Source: Nageia nagi
Taxonomy: Eukaryota; Pinophyta
Assembly: GCA_050084985.1 (NCBI GenBank)
Contig: JBITNC010000001.1
Coordinates: forward strand, 54,002,001-54,066,000
DNA length: 64,000 bases
Direction: 5' to 3'
How positions within the stretch are numbered: the stretch's first letter is position 1; every line of letters starts with the position of its first letter. Shown one piece after another: positions 23,140 to 33,060 of the stretch. The position numbers and the translations under genes are program-made. The notes beneath the pieces are model-generated. The model was not told the DNA's origin and did not search any database. It saw only the letters and a list, made by a program, of their open reading frames with translations.

Positions 23140-23420
23140 CACTACTACATTTTGTGGGTTTTGCATCATACAATGCATCAAGATGTAGTGTATTTTTTTC
23201 TTTTTCTTGGTCTCTCATTGATGCTTCATGCGATGTTAAAGGTAGTATCAACCCATGCATCAAGATAATTTTTTCTTTCATCAACTAAAACATTGAGAGT
23301 TTAACTCATAAAACGTCACAAATATGACTCATAAAGTGTCAATTACTTTAACTCATAAAATGTCAATGATTTGACTCATAAAATGTCAATACTTTGACTC
23401 ATAAAACATCAAATTTTGCT
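23140..23420 (+). repeat. CACTA left terminal and subterminal repeats
   Basis: The inverted terminus is followed by five close copies of GACTCATAAA-(A/C)GTCA between 23300 and 23410. Such clusters bind the accessory TNPA protein in En/Spm. The phrase ATGCATCAAGAT is shared with the right subterminal region (37200-37260). Confidence 0.7.
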
Positions 23421-23699
23421 TTGTAATTCAAAAAAATTTTTATTTATTATTATTTATTTCTTTTTTTGTGTAGTGTATAATACATTTGAATACATTAACC
23501 ATAATATATATACTTTCAAGATGCTTTCAAATAATACATTAAAATGTAAACACAATATAAATACTTTCAAATAATACATTAAAAGATACATTCAAATTTA
23601 GACATATAAGCATAAGAAGAATAAAACTTAAAACACATTTTGTATAAATAATATAAACACACTAAATTAATAATTAGATGTGTATAATTAGGATCAATC

Positions 23700-23972
23700 A
23701 ACTAAAAATGTTTACATCGAGTGTACAAATGCATGGTAATGGGTTAACAAAAAATATCCACATCAAGTGTACAAATGCATGGTAATGGGTCAACAAAAAA
23801 TGTTCACATTGAGTGTACAAATGCATGGTAATGGGTTGACAAAAAATGTCCACACTAAGTGTACAAATGCATGGTAATGGGTCAAAAAAAATGTCCACAC
23901 TGAGTGTACAAATGCATGGTAATGGGTCAATAAAAAATATCCACATCAAGTGTACAAATGCATGGTAATGGG
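23700..23972. repeat. 46-bp tandem repeat, six copies
   Basis: Each unit contains GTGTACAAATGCATGGTAAT, then GGGT and AAAAAATGTCCACA. GTGTAC recurs at 23721, 23767, 23813, 23859, 23904 and 23950. The unit is not a multiple of three. The final unit overlaps the end of the minus-strand transposase-like gene, and the 83-codon minus-strand frame over it is only a by-product. Confidence 0.85.
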
Positions 23973-25567
23973 TAATTCACTATCATGACCATGCCCAGTG
24001 TAACCTTCATCATCTTCATCCATTCTGGAAATTTGCCACCCCTCCTAGTAACCCTCCTCTTGGCCACCCTCCGGTTGACCCTCCTCACCTTACAAAGAAT
24101 AATCAGCTAAATATTAGTAAATAAGGAAAAAATAAAAATTTTATGAGTCATTATTAAAATATTATAATAAATTAAAAAACACTTAAATATTACTTATAGT
24201 CTTGGAAGCTATTTTCAAGATTAGTGTTTGAAAACCATTTTTTAGGGCAAATTTTAATTCATCTTTTGTAGGATACCTAACATATTTATCATACTACAAA
24301 AAAAATATTTATTTAAATAATATTTTATGCATATAATTTAATTATATAACTATTCATGCATAAAATATGAAATAAATAATTTAATATACTTACATATCCT
24401 ATTTTGATCCCTACATTTCTTGATTTGCCTAATTTATGGGTATATGCCATTGAAGATGTGTGATATTAGGGCATGCATGAATTTTTCAAACCATGATGGT
24501 TCAGCAGTGGATTCTCTACATGCTTCCTCCTCCTCCACCTTCTTCATCAGGCTTTTCCACACCTTCTTGTCAACATATGAAAGCCTACTTCCTTTTCGTT
24601 GATTTTTAGGAAGTTTTTTTTATTTTATTCCTTATTTTATCTCTCCTCCAATTCAAATTATTTACCATATGTTGCGATACCCATTTTGGGTTCCATGCAT
24701 CGCCAAATTCTCTTTTCAAGATATCTATGACCCTTTGTTTTGCTACAAAATACATAATTTTTTAGAAAATGAATTTAAAAATTAATTAAAATGTACTATC
24801 AATATTAATTTATAAAAAAAATTAAGTATAAAATTAAGCATATAAATTATATATATACTTATTTCACTTTTTTTTTCCACTCAATATCTAAGGTGGGATC
24901 AAACTGGTGCAAAGTGAGTTTTCTAAGAGTATCATAAAAAATGCCCTAAAGAGAATTTAATAACATTAGTAAATTAATATATTTCAAAATAAATATATAA
25001 ATATATATATTTTAAAATCAATTCTTACCATTCTGATCTTTAATTACAACATCCTTCTCATCCACCTTAATCTCAATGTCATTAGTGCCCTTACATGTTG
25101 AAAATATTGTCTCCATATTGACTAATTGTACATCTGCAATTACCATATTACTTAGATTATCTTTATTGAATGTAAAATTTAATTAATAAAAGGTAAATTC
25201 AATCATTTTTTTAAATTTAAAAAAATAAGTAATGTTACCATCTGGTGTTGATTCCATCAATGATGGTCAATCTATGCCACAAGCAGGCCCAACGAGCCTA
25301 GTAGATGAAGGCCCAATGTCCATTTGTTTACCAATTTCTCTATCAATCTCACTCCTTTGCATCCATTATGTGGCCATTTTATATAGTTTGACCATCACCT
25401 TACTCTGTTAAAAAGGTAAAAAAAATAAAGTCAAATTTCCTTTTGAAGTGAATATTATTAAATAAAAATTGAATAAATCACATTCACAAATAAATACTTA
25501 CAAGACTCTTCTTTCTTGCAGTTGACTTTGGAGGTTTTTTCTTCTTTCCCTTCCTATCATCGGCCAT
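23946..25567 (-). pseudogene. Accessory CACTA transposase-like gene (TNP1/TNPA type), multi-exon, degraded
   Basis: A minus-strand start at 25567 opens a lysine-rich N-terminus (MADDRKGKKKKPPKSTARKK) ending at a GTAAGT donor (exon 25502-25567). The next exon (25239-25404) reads QRSEIDREIGKQMDIGP. A third, near 25140-25030, reads VNMETIFSTCKGTNDIEIKV. One near 24740-24420 reads QRVIDILKREFGDAWNP, then VDKKVWKSLMKKVEEEEA, and resembles the plant Ptta/En/Spm transposase family. One near 24290-24180 reads YVRYPTKDELKFALKNG. The last ends LPITMHLYT and stops at 23946. Inner stops and one frame change show decay. Its likely role was DNA binding at the ends; the family call is moderate. Confidence 0.5.
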
Positions 25568-25719
25568 GATAATCACTAAATAAAGTTAATAACAAAAAAT
25601 ATTATTATTATAAAAAATTCAAAACTATTCAATTTAATAAACCTAACATAGTATGCAAATATTAAATTTATAAAGGTTATCATTAAGATACATTGCAATA
25701 TGGATACAATGGAAGAAAT

Positions 25720-26345
25720 TTAGGATGTTAACTTTGTAAATGCAACATGCATCTATTGTTTTAAGTTATGTTAATTAGTTACAACAATATTTATGGGTAA
25801 CCAAAACCCCTAATTGACCCTTAAATCCCAACCAAATATAACCCCTAATCTCTTAATTCTTAACTCTCAACTCATGCCTATACCCTTAAACCTTAAACTT
25901 TAAATCTTAATTTAAATCTTAAAACCTCAACTCAAACCTAAGCCTCTAACCCTTAAATCTTAACCCCTAAGTCAAACCTAAACTCTTAAACCCTAACCCC
26001 AACCCCTAACCCTTAAATCCTAACCATAATCCTTAATAAATCCTAACCATATTCTTTAAATCCTAACATTTACCTTAATTCCTAATCATAACCCTTAAAC
26101 CCTAATTCTAATTGAAATCCAAACCCATAAAACCCTAACATTGAATTCAAATGCAAACTCCTAACCCTTAAATCCTAACATAAAACCTTAAACCCTAACC
26201 CAAACCCAAACCCCTAACCCTTAAAGTACCATAACCCCTAACAAGATTAGCTACCGCAACCCTCAACTCTAGAAATTAGGGTTAAATCTTAAACCCTCAA
26301 CTCAAACCTAAACCCTTAACCCTTAACTGTAACCCTAAATTTAAA
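25720..26345. repeat. Degenerate telomere-like block 1
   Basis: It is made of irregular runs of AACCCTAA, CCCTTAAA and AACCCTAACCC, variants of the plant telomere repeat CCCTAAA. Spacing is uneven and the units are mutated, so this is interstitial and not a chromosome end. Confidence 0.7.
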
Positions 26346-26890
26346 GTTAAAAATAACCTTAGTTTTTAACAATGATTAACCCTATTTTTTTATGAAAAAT
26401 TAAACCTAATTTTTTTACAATAAATAACCCTATTTTTTAAAAAAATCAACTCTAATTTTTTACAAAAAGTAACCTAATTTTTTACAAAAAAAACCTAATT
26501 TTTTACAAAAATTAACCCTAAATTTTAATAAAAAATTTACCCTACATTTTAAGCTAAAATTAACCTTAATTTTTTTACAAAACTCAACCCTAAATTTTTA
26601 CAAAACTTTACCCTAATTTTCTACAAAAATTAGTCCTACTTTTTTTACAAATTGGAGATCATATGGTCATTTTCATATAACAAAAAAAATGAGGAGCTAT
26701 GGGATTTCTTGGTATGTTTTTGTATTTTTTTTTATGAATTTAGCAAAATTAAAACCCTAATTTGCAAATTTTGGAATTGTTATCTCAAGCCTAAAATTAA
26801 TTTTGTAAGAATTAGTTTTTCTCCAAACTGTAGGTTTAATTTTGTAAACCCTAACTTTTTATCTAGATTCTAGGGTTTTCATGTTCCAAA
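26346..26890. repeat. AATTTTTTACAAAA-type repeat, smaller block
   Basis: Loose copies of ACCCTAATTTTTTACAAAA, with the same building blocks as the large array at 29511-30950. The first part (26346-26650) is clear. The rest fades into AT-rich text that still contains AAACCCTAA. Confidence 0.6.
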
Positions 26891-27229
26891 GATTTAGGAT
26901 TTTTTTTGGTTCAATATTTTGAGGTTTTTTGATGTATTTTTTCAATATTCATATCAAAAATATCAAATGCATGCAAAAATATTCTATTTCTATTAAAAAA
27001 ATGTTAAATGTATTATTTTGAAAGTAAAAATTCGAATTTAGTATACTTCCTTTGAATCTAGCTATGGATATGACAAATATGACCTTGAATCTAAAGGAAA
27101 ATAGTCAAAAATTGTCCAAATCTAACCCTTATTACCCCATATTTTGTGAAAAAACACTCTTTGCCTTATCCCTCTCGTGATATTCAACTAAAAAAATGAT
27201 TAGTGGGGCATGTGGGGTATGCCCCTTTT

Positions 27230-27300
27230 GTTTTTTATAATTGCATGGTCTACTTGATGCATTGCTTGACACATTGATGCATCAGGCAATGTGTCATGTC
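27230..27300. repeat. Inner copy of CACTA subterminal phrases
   Basis: The text GATGCATTGCTTGACACATT and GATGCATCAGGCAATGTGTC uses the same GATGCATCA, AATGCATC and GACACATT words as both subterminal regions (23220-23270 and 37200-37360). It may mark an older end buried inside the element. Confidence 0.4.
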
Positions 27301-27429
27301 ATCCTAATTAAAATAAATAATAAATAAAATTAAAAAAAAAAACTAAAAAAATAACATTAAATAATTTTAAAAATATTTACTTTCAAATATTAGATTGATT
27401 CGTAAAAAAAATTAAATTATAAATACTAC

Positions 27430-28140
27430 TAAATTAATAAAATGTAATTTTAATATTATGGTATCATTAATGCTTTGTTAATGTTAATGTACTTATGTTA
27501 ATACGTGCATTGATAATGTTAAGGTTATGAGTCAAGTCAGGGTTTTTGGAATAGGATTTGATGTTATGAGTTTCAAATGTGTTACATCATGTCAATGTTA
27601 ATGTTATATGACACTTAATGTTACATCAATGTGAATGCTATATGTCAATGTGGGATTGTTAATGTCAATGCTATAAGTTATTTTTAATGTTAATATTATC
27701 AAGCTTAAATCCTACATCGATTAGAAAAGGGTTAGATCGTTGACAGTGGAGGCAGAGTTGTAATTACCACTTCCAATATACCATTATGTGACTCGTTGGT
27801 AAGATATGGTAATGCTATATGTCAATATTTAAGAGATGCAATTCGATGTTAATATTATGTTCATATTATTTTAATGTTATGTTATTGTTAATGTTATATT
27901 GATTCCATGTTAATATGGATAATGTGATGTTAATAGAGTTAATTTGATATTAGTGTTAATGCGATTTTAATTTCATGCTAATATAGTTAATTCAATGTTA
28001 ATGTTGTGTTATTATAGTTAATGTTCATTCGATGTTAATGGCATGCTAATTTAGATAACTAGATGTTAATGTTATGTTAATATAGTTAATATGATGTTAG
28101 TGATAATGATATGTTAATGTTAGTGCAATGTTAATATAGT
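27430..28140. repeat. GTTAATGTTAT simple-sequence region
   Basis: Dense, irregular repetition of TTAATGTTATGTTAATATAG and shorter forms. A longer 105-bp segment at about 27711 is embedded in it. No coding function. Confidence 0.7.
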
Positions 28141-28650
28141 TATTTTTTTCTTAGATGCATATGCATGATGCCTTTAAAATGAACATCAATGAGTTGGAGG
28201 TGATGACCAACCATTGATTCTAATTTTCTTAAGTTTCCATCACCATAATTATTGATCCATAGAGCAGGCTACATTTGGATTTGATCACCAAGGTAGTCTT
28301 CCCTTAAGATAGGAGTCGTTACTTTCCATTGAACGATTATAAATAAGGGAGATGAGAGTTGCATGGGCGACACCAATGGGTTAGTTAGTCCATTGGCTAC
28401 ATCATTTAGGGTTGATACTCTTGGCAAGCCATTAATTACTCACTCGAAGGCATTCTTGGTGCCCCATTGCATAATGGGAACATATTTAGTCACCATGTCA
28501 AGACTTAGCCCTAGGAAGCCTTTTTAGCTACCATATAGAGCCTAGAGCCCACGTCGATTAGGTAAAGGTTAGATTGTTAATGATGGAGGTAGAGTTATAA
28601 TGACCACTTACATATACCTTTATGTGACTCATTGACAAGATATGGTAAAC
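27711..28650. repeat. Pair of 105-bp direct repeats around 730 bp (TRIM-like?)
   Basis: 27711-27815 and 28547-28650 share CGATTAG-AAAGG-TTAGAT, GGAGGAGAGTT-like text, ATGACCACTT-like text and AGATATGGTAA. The centre (28140-28545) is GC-richer than its surroundings and has no frame I recognise. Paired short direct repeats around a small interior could be a TRIM element, but I find no clear primer site or purine tract. Confidence 0.45.
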
Positions 28651-28903
28651 CCAACTTATAGTTTTACCAGCCTACCTTATTTTAATACTTGACTAGTATA
28701 CATTCTAGGAAAATTAAAAACTTTGACTATAATCTTCACATCACTCACATGAATAAGATTTAATCAATTTGTGAAGTTGTAAAAAAGATAACCATATTGC
28801 ATTGCATGATAAAGTAATTATGCATATAGATTGTTTGATGTATATTTGTAAAGTTGTAAAAAATATAAAAATTATATTTTCTTAAGTAGACATATAGGTT
28901 GTT

Positions 28904-29510
28904 CAAATCTTAAACCCTAAACCATTCATCATAAACCCTAAACCTTCATCTTAAACCCTTAATCATAAACCCTAAACCCTACATCCTAAACCCTAAACCA
29001 TTTATCATAAACCTTAAACTATAAACCCTAAACACTACATCTTAAACCCTAAACCCTTCATCATAAACCTTAAACCCTTCATCTTAAACCCTAAACCCTA
29101 CATCCTAAACCCTAAACCCTTCATCATAAATCCTAAACTTGCATCATAAACCCTAAACCTCATCATAACCTTAATCCTTCATCATAAACCTTCTCTAAAC
29201 TATAAACCCTAAACCCTTCATTATAAACCTTACACCTATACCTTCATCTAAACCCTAAACCCTTCATCATAAACACTAAACCCTCATCATAAATCCTAAA
29301 CCCTTCATCATAAATCTACATAAACCCTTAATCATAAATTTAAACCCTCATCATATCTAAACCATAAACCCTTATCATAAACCTAAACCTACATCCTAAA
29401 CCCTAAACCCTTTATCATAAACCCTAAAACCTACATCCTAAACCCTAAAGCCTTCATCATAAACCCTAAATCCTAAACCATTCATCATAAACCCTAAACC
29501 TTACATCAAT
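28904..29510. repeat. Telomere-like block 2
   Basis: Tandem AAACCCTAAACCC alternates with TTCATCATA or TACATC, giving a composite unit near 20 bp such as AAACCCTAAACCCTTCATCA. It is made mostly of CCCTAAA units. Confidence 0.8.
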
Positions 29511-30950
29511 CAAACCCTAATTTTTTACAACCCTAATTTTTTGCAACCCTAAGTTTTTACAACCTTGATTTTTTAAAACCCTAATTTTTCACAACCCTAA
29601 TTTTTTACAACCTTAATTTTTACAACCCTAATTTTTTATAACCCTAATTTTTACAATCATGATTTCTTAAAACCCTAATTTTTTACAACCCAAATTTTTT
29701 TATAACCCTAATTTTTTAAAACCCTAATTTTTACAACCTTAATTTTGTACAACCCTAATTTTTTATAACCCTAATTTTTATCAAACCTATTTCTTTACAA
29801 CCCTAATTTTTTATAATCCTAAATTTTTACAACCTTGATTTTTTACAACCCTAATTTTTTATAACCCTGAGTTTTTATAACCCTATTTTTTTACAACCCT
29901 AATTTTTTACAACCTTGAATTTTTACAACCTTGATTTTCTACAACCCTATTTTTTTACAACCCTAATTTTTTACAATCCTAATTTTTTAAAACCTTGATT
30001 TTTTATAACCTTAATTTTTAAAAATTTTGATTTTTAAAACCCTAATTTTTTTACAACCCTAATTTTTTACAACCCTAATTTTATACAACCCTAATTTTTT
30101 ACAACCCTAATTTTTATCAACCTTATTTTTTTACAACGCTAATTTTTTATAACACTTAATTTTTACAACCTTAATTTTTTACAACCTTGATTTTTTACAA
30201 CCTTGATTTTTTACAACCTTGATTTTTTACAACCCTAATTTTTTACAACCTTGAATTTTTACAACCTTAATTTTTAATAACCCTAATTTTTTACAAACCT
30301 AATTTTTTATAAAACTAATTTTTTACAACCCTAATTTTTTAAAATTTTGATTTTTTTACTACCCTAATTTTTTACAACCCTAATTTTTAGAACCCTAATT
30401 TTTTACAACCCTGAATTTTTATAACCCTCATTTTTTACAACCCAAATTTTTTACAACCTTGATTTTTTACAACCTTAACTTTTTACAACCTTATTTTTTT
30501 ATAACCTTAATTTTTTATAACCCTAATTTTTATAACCCTAATTTTTTACAACCCTAATTTTTAAAACCTTAATTTTTTACAACCCTAATTTTTTAAAACC
30601 CTTTATAACCCTAATTTTTTACAACCCTAATTTTTACAACCCTAATTTTGTACAACCCTAATTTTTTACAACCCTAATTTTTTACAACTCTATTTTTTTA
30701 CAACCTTGATTTTTTACAACCCTAATTTTTACAACCCTAATTTTTTAAAACCTTAATTTTTTACAACCTTGATTTTTTAAAACCTTAATTTTTTTACAAC
30801 CCTAATGTTTTACAATCATAATTTTTTTCAATCGTAATTTTTTACAATCCTAATTTTTACAACCCTAATTTTTTACAACCTTTATTGTTTACAATCTTGA
30901 TTTTTCAAAACTCTAATTTTTTACAACCTTAAACTCTAATTCCTTCATCC
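29511..30950. repeat. 16-bp telo-box minisatellite, about 1.4 kb
   Basis: The basic unit is AACCCTAATTTTTTAC, repeated some 85-90 times with one-base variants (AACCTTGATTTTTTAC is frequent). Most canonical units contain the plant telo-box AACCCTAA. The array begins where telomere-like block 2 ends, so it probably grew from it by adding a T-run. It ends shortly before the SET-like and transposase coding segments. It is continuous and has no coding content. Confidence 0.9.
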
Positions 30951-30996
30951 TAAACTTTTAGAGTTTAACTTTTAACATAAATTCCATTATTTCTAA

Positions 30997-31266
30997 TTGT
31001 ATTGCTCAATGTTGAAGCATGTTAATGACATTATTATCGACATCATCATTGGCTTGGTGATTAATATGTCGAGGGCTAGAAGGATTGATGATGTCTCATA
31101 TAAATATGATCTTATACCACCATTAATTTATGAGAGAAGGATAGATATTTCATCATCAAATGATGAAGAGCAGATGGCACCAAAAATTCATTCTAGAAGA
31201 ATAAACATATCTTCAGATGAAAATGAGGTATATATTATGAATATATACTCAAATTTTATTAGATAA
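30997..31266 (+). CDS. Possible first exon upstream of the SET-like segment
   Basis: The frame reads INMSRARRIDDVSYKYDLIP, then SSSNDEEQMAPKIHSRRINI and ISSDENEVY. The acidic, serine-rich text with two RRI(D/N)ISS phrases suggests a short internal duplication. A GTATAT donor-like site follows GATGAAAATGAG near 31229. I do not recognise a family. It may be the start of the SET-like gene at 31470 onward, or noise next to the minisatellite. Confidence 0.35.
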   Translation: MYCSMLKHVNDIIIDIIIGLVINMSRARRIDDVSYKYDLIPPLIYERRIDISSSNDEEQMAPKIHSRRINISSDENEVYIMNIYSNFIR

Positions 31267-31469
31267 GTAGAAATTTAAAATTAAACAAATTTTCACTTTT
31301 ATGAAATTATATGCTTTTATTAATTAGTTAATATTGTGAATAATGTTACAAGATCATCTTCAATCTTCATCTTTAAAGGATGATGATGATCATGAGATAA
31401 TTAATTGGCATGCATGACTATTTAATTTAATTTTTAATTTTTTCATGAAGGATTTTCTTATTTGTATTG

Positions 31470-32638
31470 ATGTTTATATTAGGACTAACAAAAATTCTTA
31501 TTAACCTCAATTAAGTCATCAATTGCAAGAGATAAAGTAGCCATAAAGTTGTACTTAGCAGGATGTGCATTTCTAGGAGCTAAACCAATGGATGAAAATG
31601 TGATACAAGTATTTAGTGACCCTATCACTCTTTATTACAGAGCACTTATTGCATGTGGTTGTTCAAGATATAAGGGTTGGCAAAAACATCGAATGGGAGA
31701 TGTAGAAATATATTATTAGGAAAATGATGGTCTACCTAATATAGAGGGAGCAATACTTCCCATGGTTAAGAAATATCCCATTGGTCCAAATGAACCTACT
31801 AGATGTGTTGAACATCTAAAAGAGAATGTGAAGTTTAGAATGCCAAAATATGTAGAATCATCAGATGAATATAGATCAAAATACTGTACAAGAACAAAAA
31901 ATGAAGGATGACTTCATCGATTACAACTACCAAATGTTGAGCCAATCGAGCTACCATATGAGAGTGTTGGTGATTTGCATTTAACACCTAATGTTGTACA
32001 TTTATACAAGTCTACCTATGATTGCAAGGCATATGATGCATGTCCAATCGAAAAACCTTTTTAAAAAGCTTATGAACAATTCACTTATTATCGTCATTCA
32101 TATATGACTAAACCTTATAATATACCTAATGCAAGCATAGATTTGTTTATATTATCAAATGTATGAGTTTTTCCATTCACTAAAAAAGAACCATTGATGC
32201 CATTTTTTGGGCCAATCTAAATATTATGGATTGGAGGATAGTAACATCATATTTCTTTAGTATGGCTAAATATGGTATGTGTGGAAATGCAACATCATAA
32301 ACAAAAGATGCAGAATGTATGTACATTAATGGTCAACCAAAGATACATGGAAACATTGCAAATATGTAAACAGCTCCAAAGGCATAGAAATTCCAACAAA
32401 TTATGATTTTGTGGAATATGCAAATGATAAATATGACTTTATGCCTAGAAAAATAAAAAGTTTTGTAGGTGTGGCTCCTATTGTAACTCTTAACCCTGGT
32501 GATGAGATATTAATGCATTACAACATCAATAAACATATTTTAGCATGTAAGAGATGTATGGATTTAGGAGATCCAAATGTATTTATTAAGCCAAGACAAA
32601 AGTGTAAAGAAAAAAGAGATTGTAGTAGAATTGAATAA
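31470..32638 (+). pseudogene. SET-domain-like gene segment carried in the CACTA element
   Basis: SET domains bind S-adenosyl-methionine and methylate protein lysines. The first half (31500-32110) reads LYLAGCAFLGAKPMDENVIQ and DLHLTPNVVHLYKSTYDCKA and is not assigned. From about 32120 the order of SET motifs appears: IPNASIDLFILSN, then KKEPLMPFFGPI (N-terminal strands), then INGQPKIHGNIANM and NSSKGIEIPTNY after a one-base shift (the GN-A--IN-S core), then GVAPIVTLNPGDEILMHYN (the GEEL--DY end), then a cysteine pair CKRC. Several stops (32074, 32164, 32218) and the frameshift show it is broken. The fold call rests on motif order, not on overall similarity. Confidence 0.55.
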
Positions 32639-33060
32639 TGTTTGTAGTGCTAGGCATGTAGTTATGACTTTAGACTATGTTATTTTCTATTTTGTTGAAG
32701 ATCCTTAAGGGATGTTGTTTGTTGAAGAACATAATTATTGGAATTGTTGATATATTTTTACTTATACTCATGTTATTTGTGCAATTTTTACTTAAACTTA
32801 TGTACTTGTTAAATTTATTTACATATACTTATTGGATATTGCAGATACTTGTTAAAGTTATTTTTTTAATTATATTAATTATTTGTAGTAACTAATTTCA
32901 TAGGCACATAATACTACAACAAATACATAAGATGAGTCAAATATAGTATCTTATATGCCAACCTTACATCAAAAAAATATTCCTTGAAAAAAAAAGGAAG
33001 CAACTAAAGAATATATTAAGTAGGTATGCATATGTAGAATTCATTACAAATCCAAATCCA
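32639..33060. other. AT-rich spacer between SET-like and TNP2 segments
   Basis: Probably an intron or intergenic spacer. A short scrap near 32990 (KEYIK, then CICRIHYKSKSNG in another frame) might belong to the N-terminal transposase-associated region. Confidence 0.35.

Noticed and set aside
23698-23949. 83-codon minus-strand frame rich in PLPCICTL
   Set aside because: It lies exactly on the 46-bp tandem array and is a by-product of the repeat.
28904-30950. A true chromosome end or telomere
   Set aside because: The repeats are degenerate, mixed with other units, and lie inside the boundaries of a CACTA element with coding sequence on the far side.
23140-30950. CRISPR-like array
   Set aside because: Repeats are contiguous minisatellites without unique spacers of constant length, and the window is plant nuclear DNA.
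32677-32895. 72-codon leucine- and isoleucine-rich frame that looks like a membrane protein
   Set aside because: AT-rich intron-like DNA of this kind gives Leu/Ile/Phe-rich frames by chance; no start context or homologue known.
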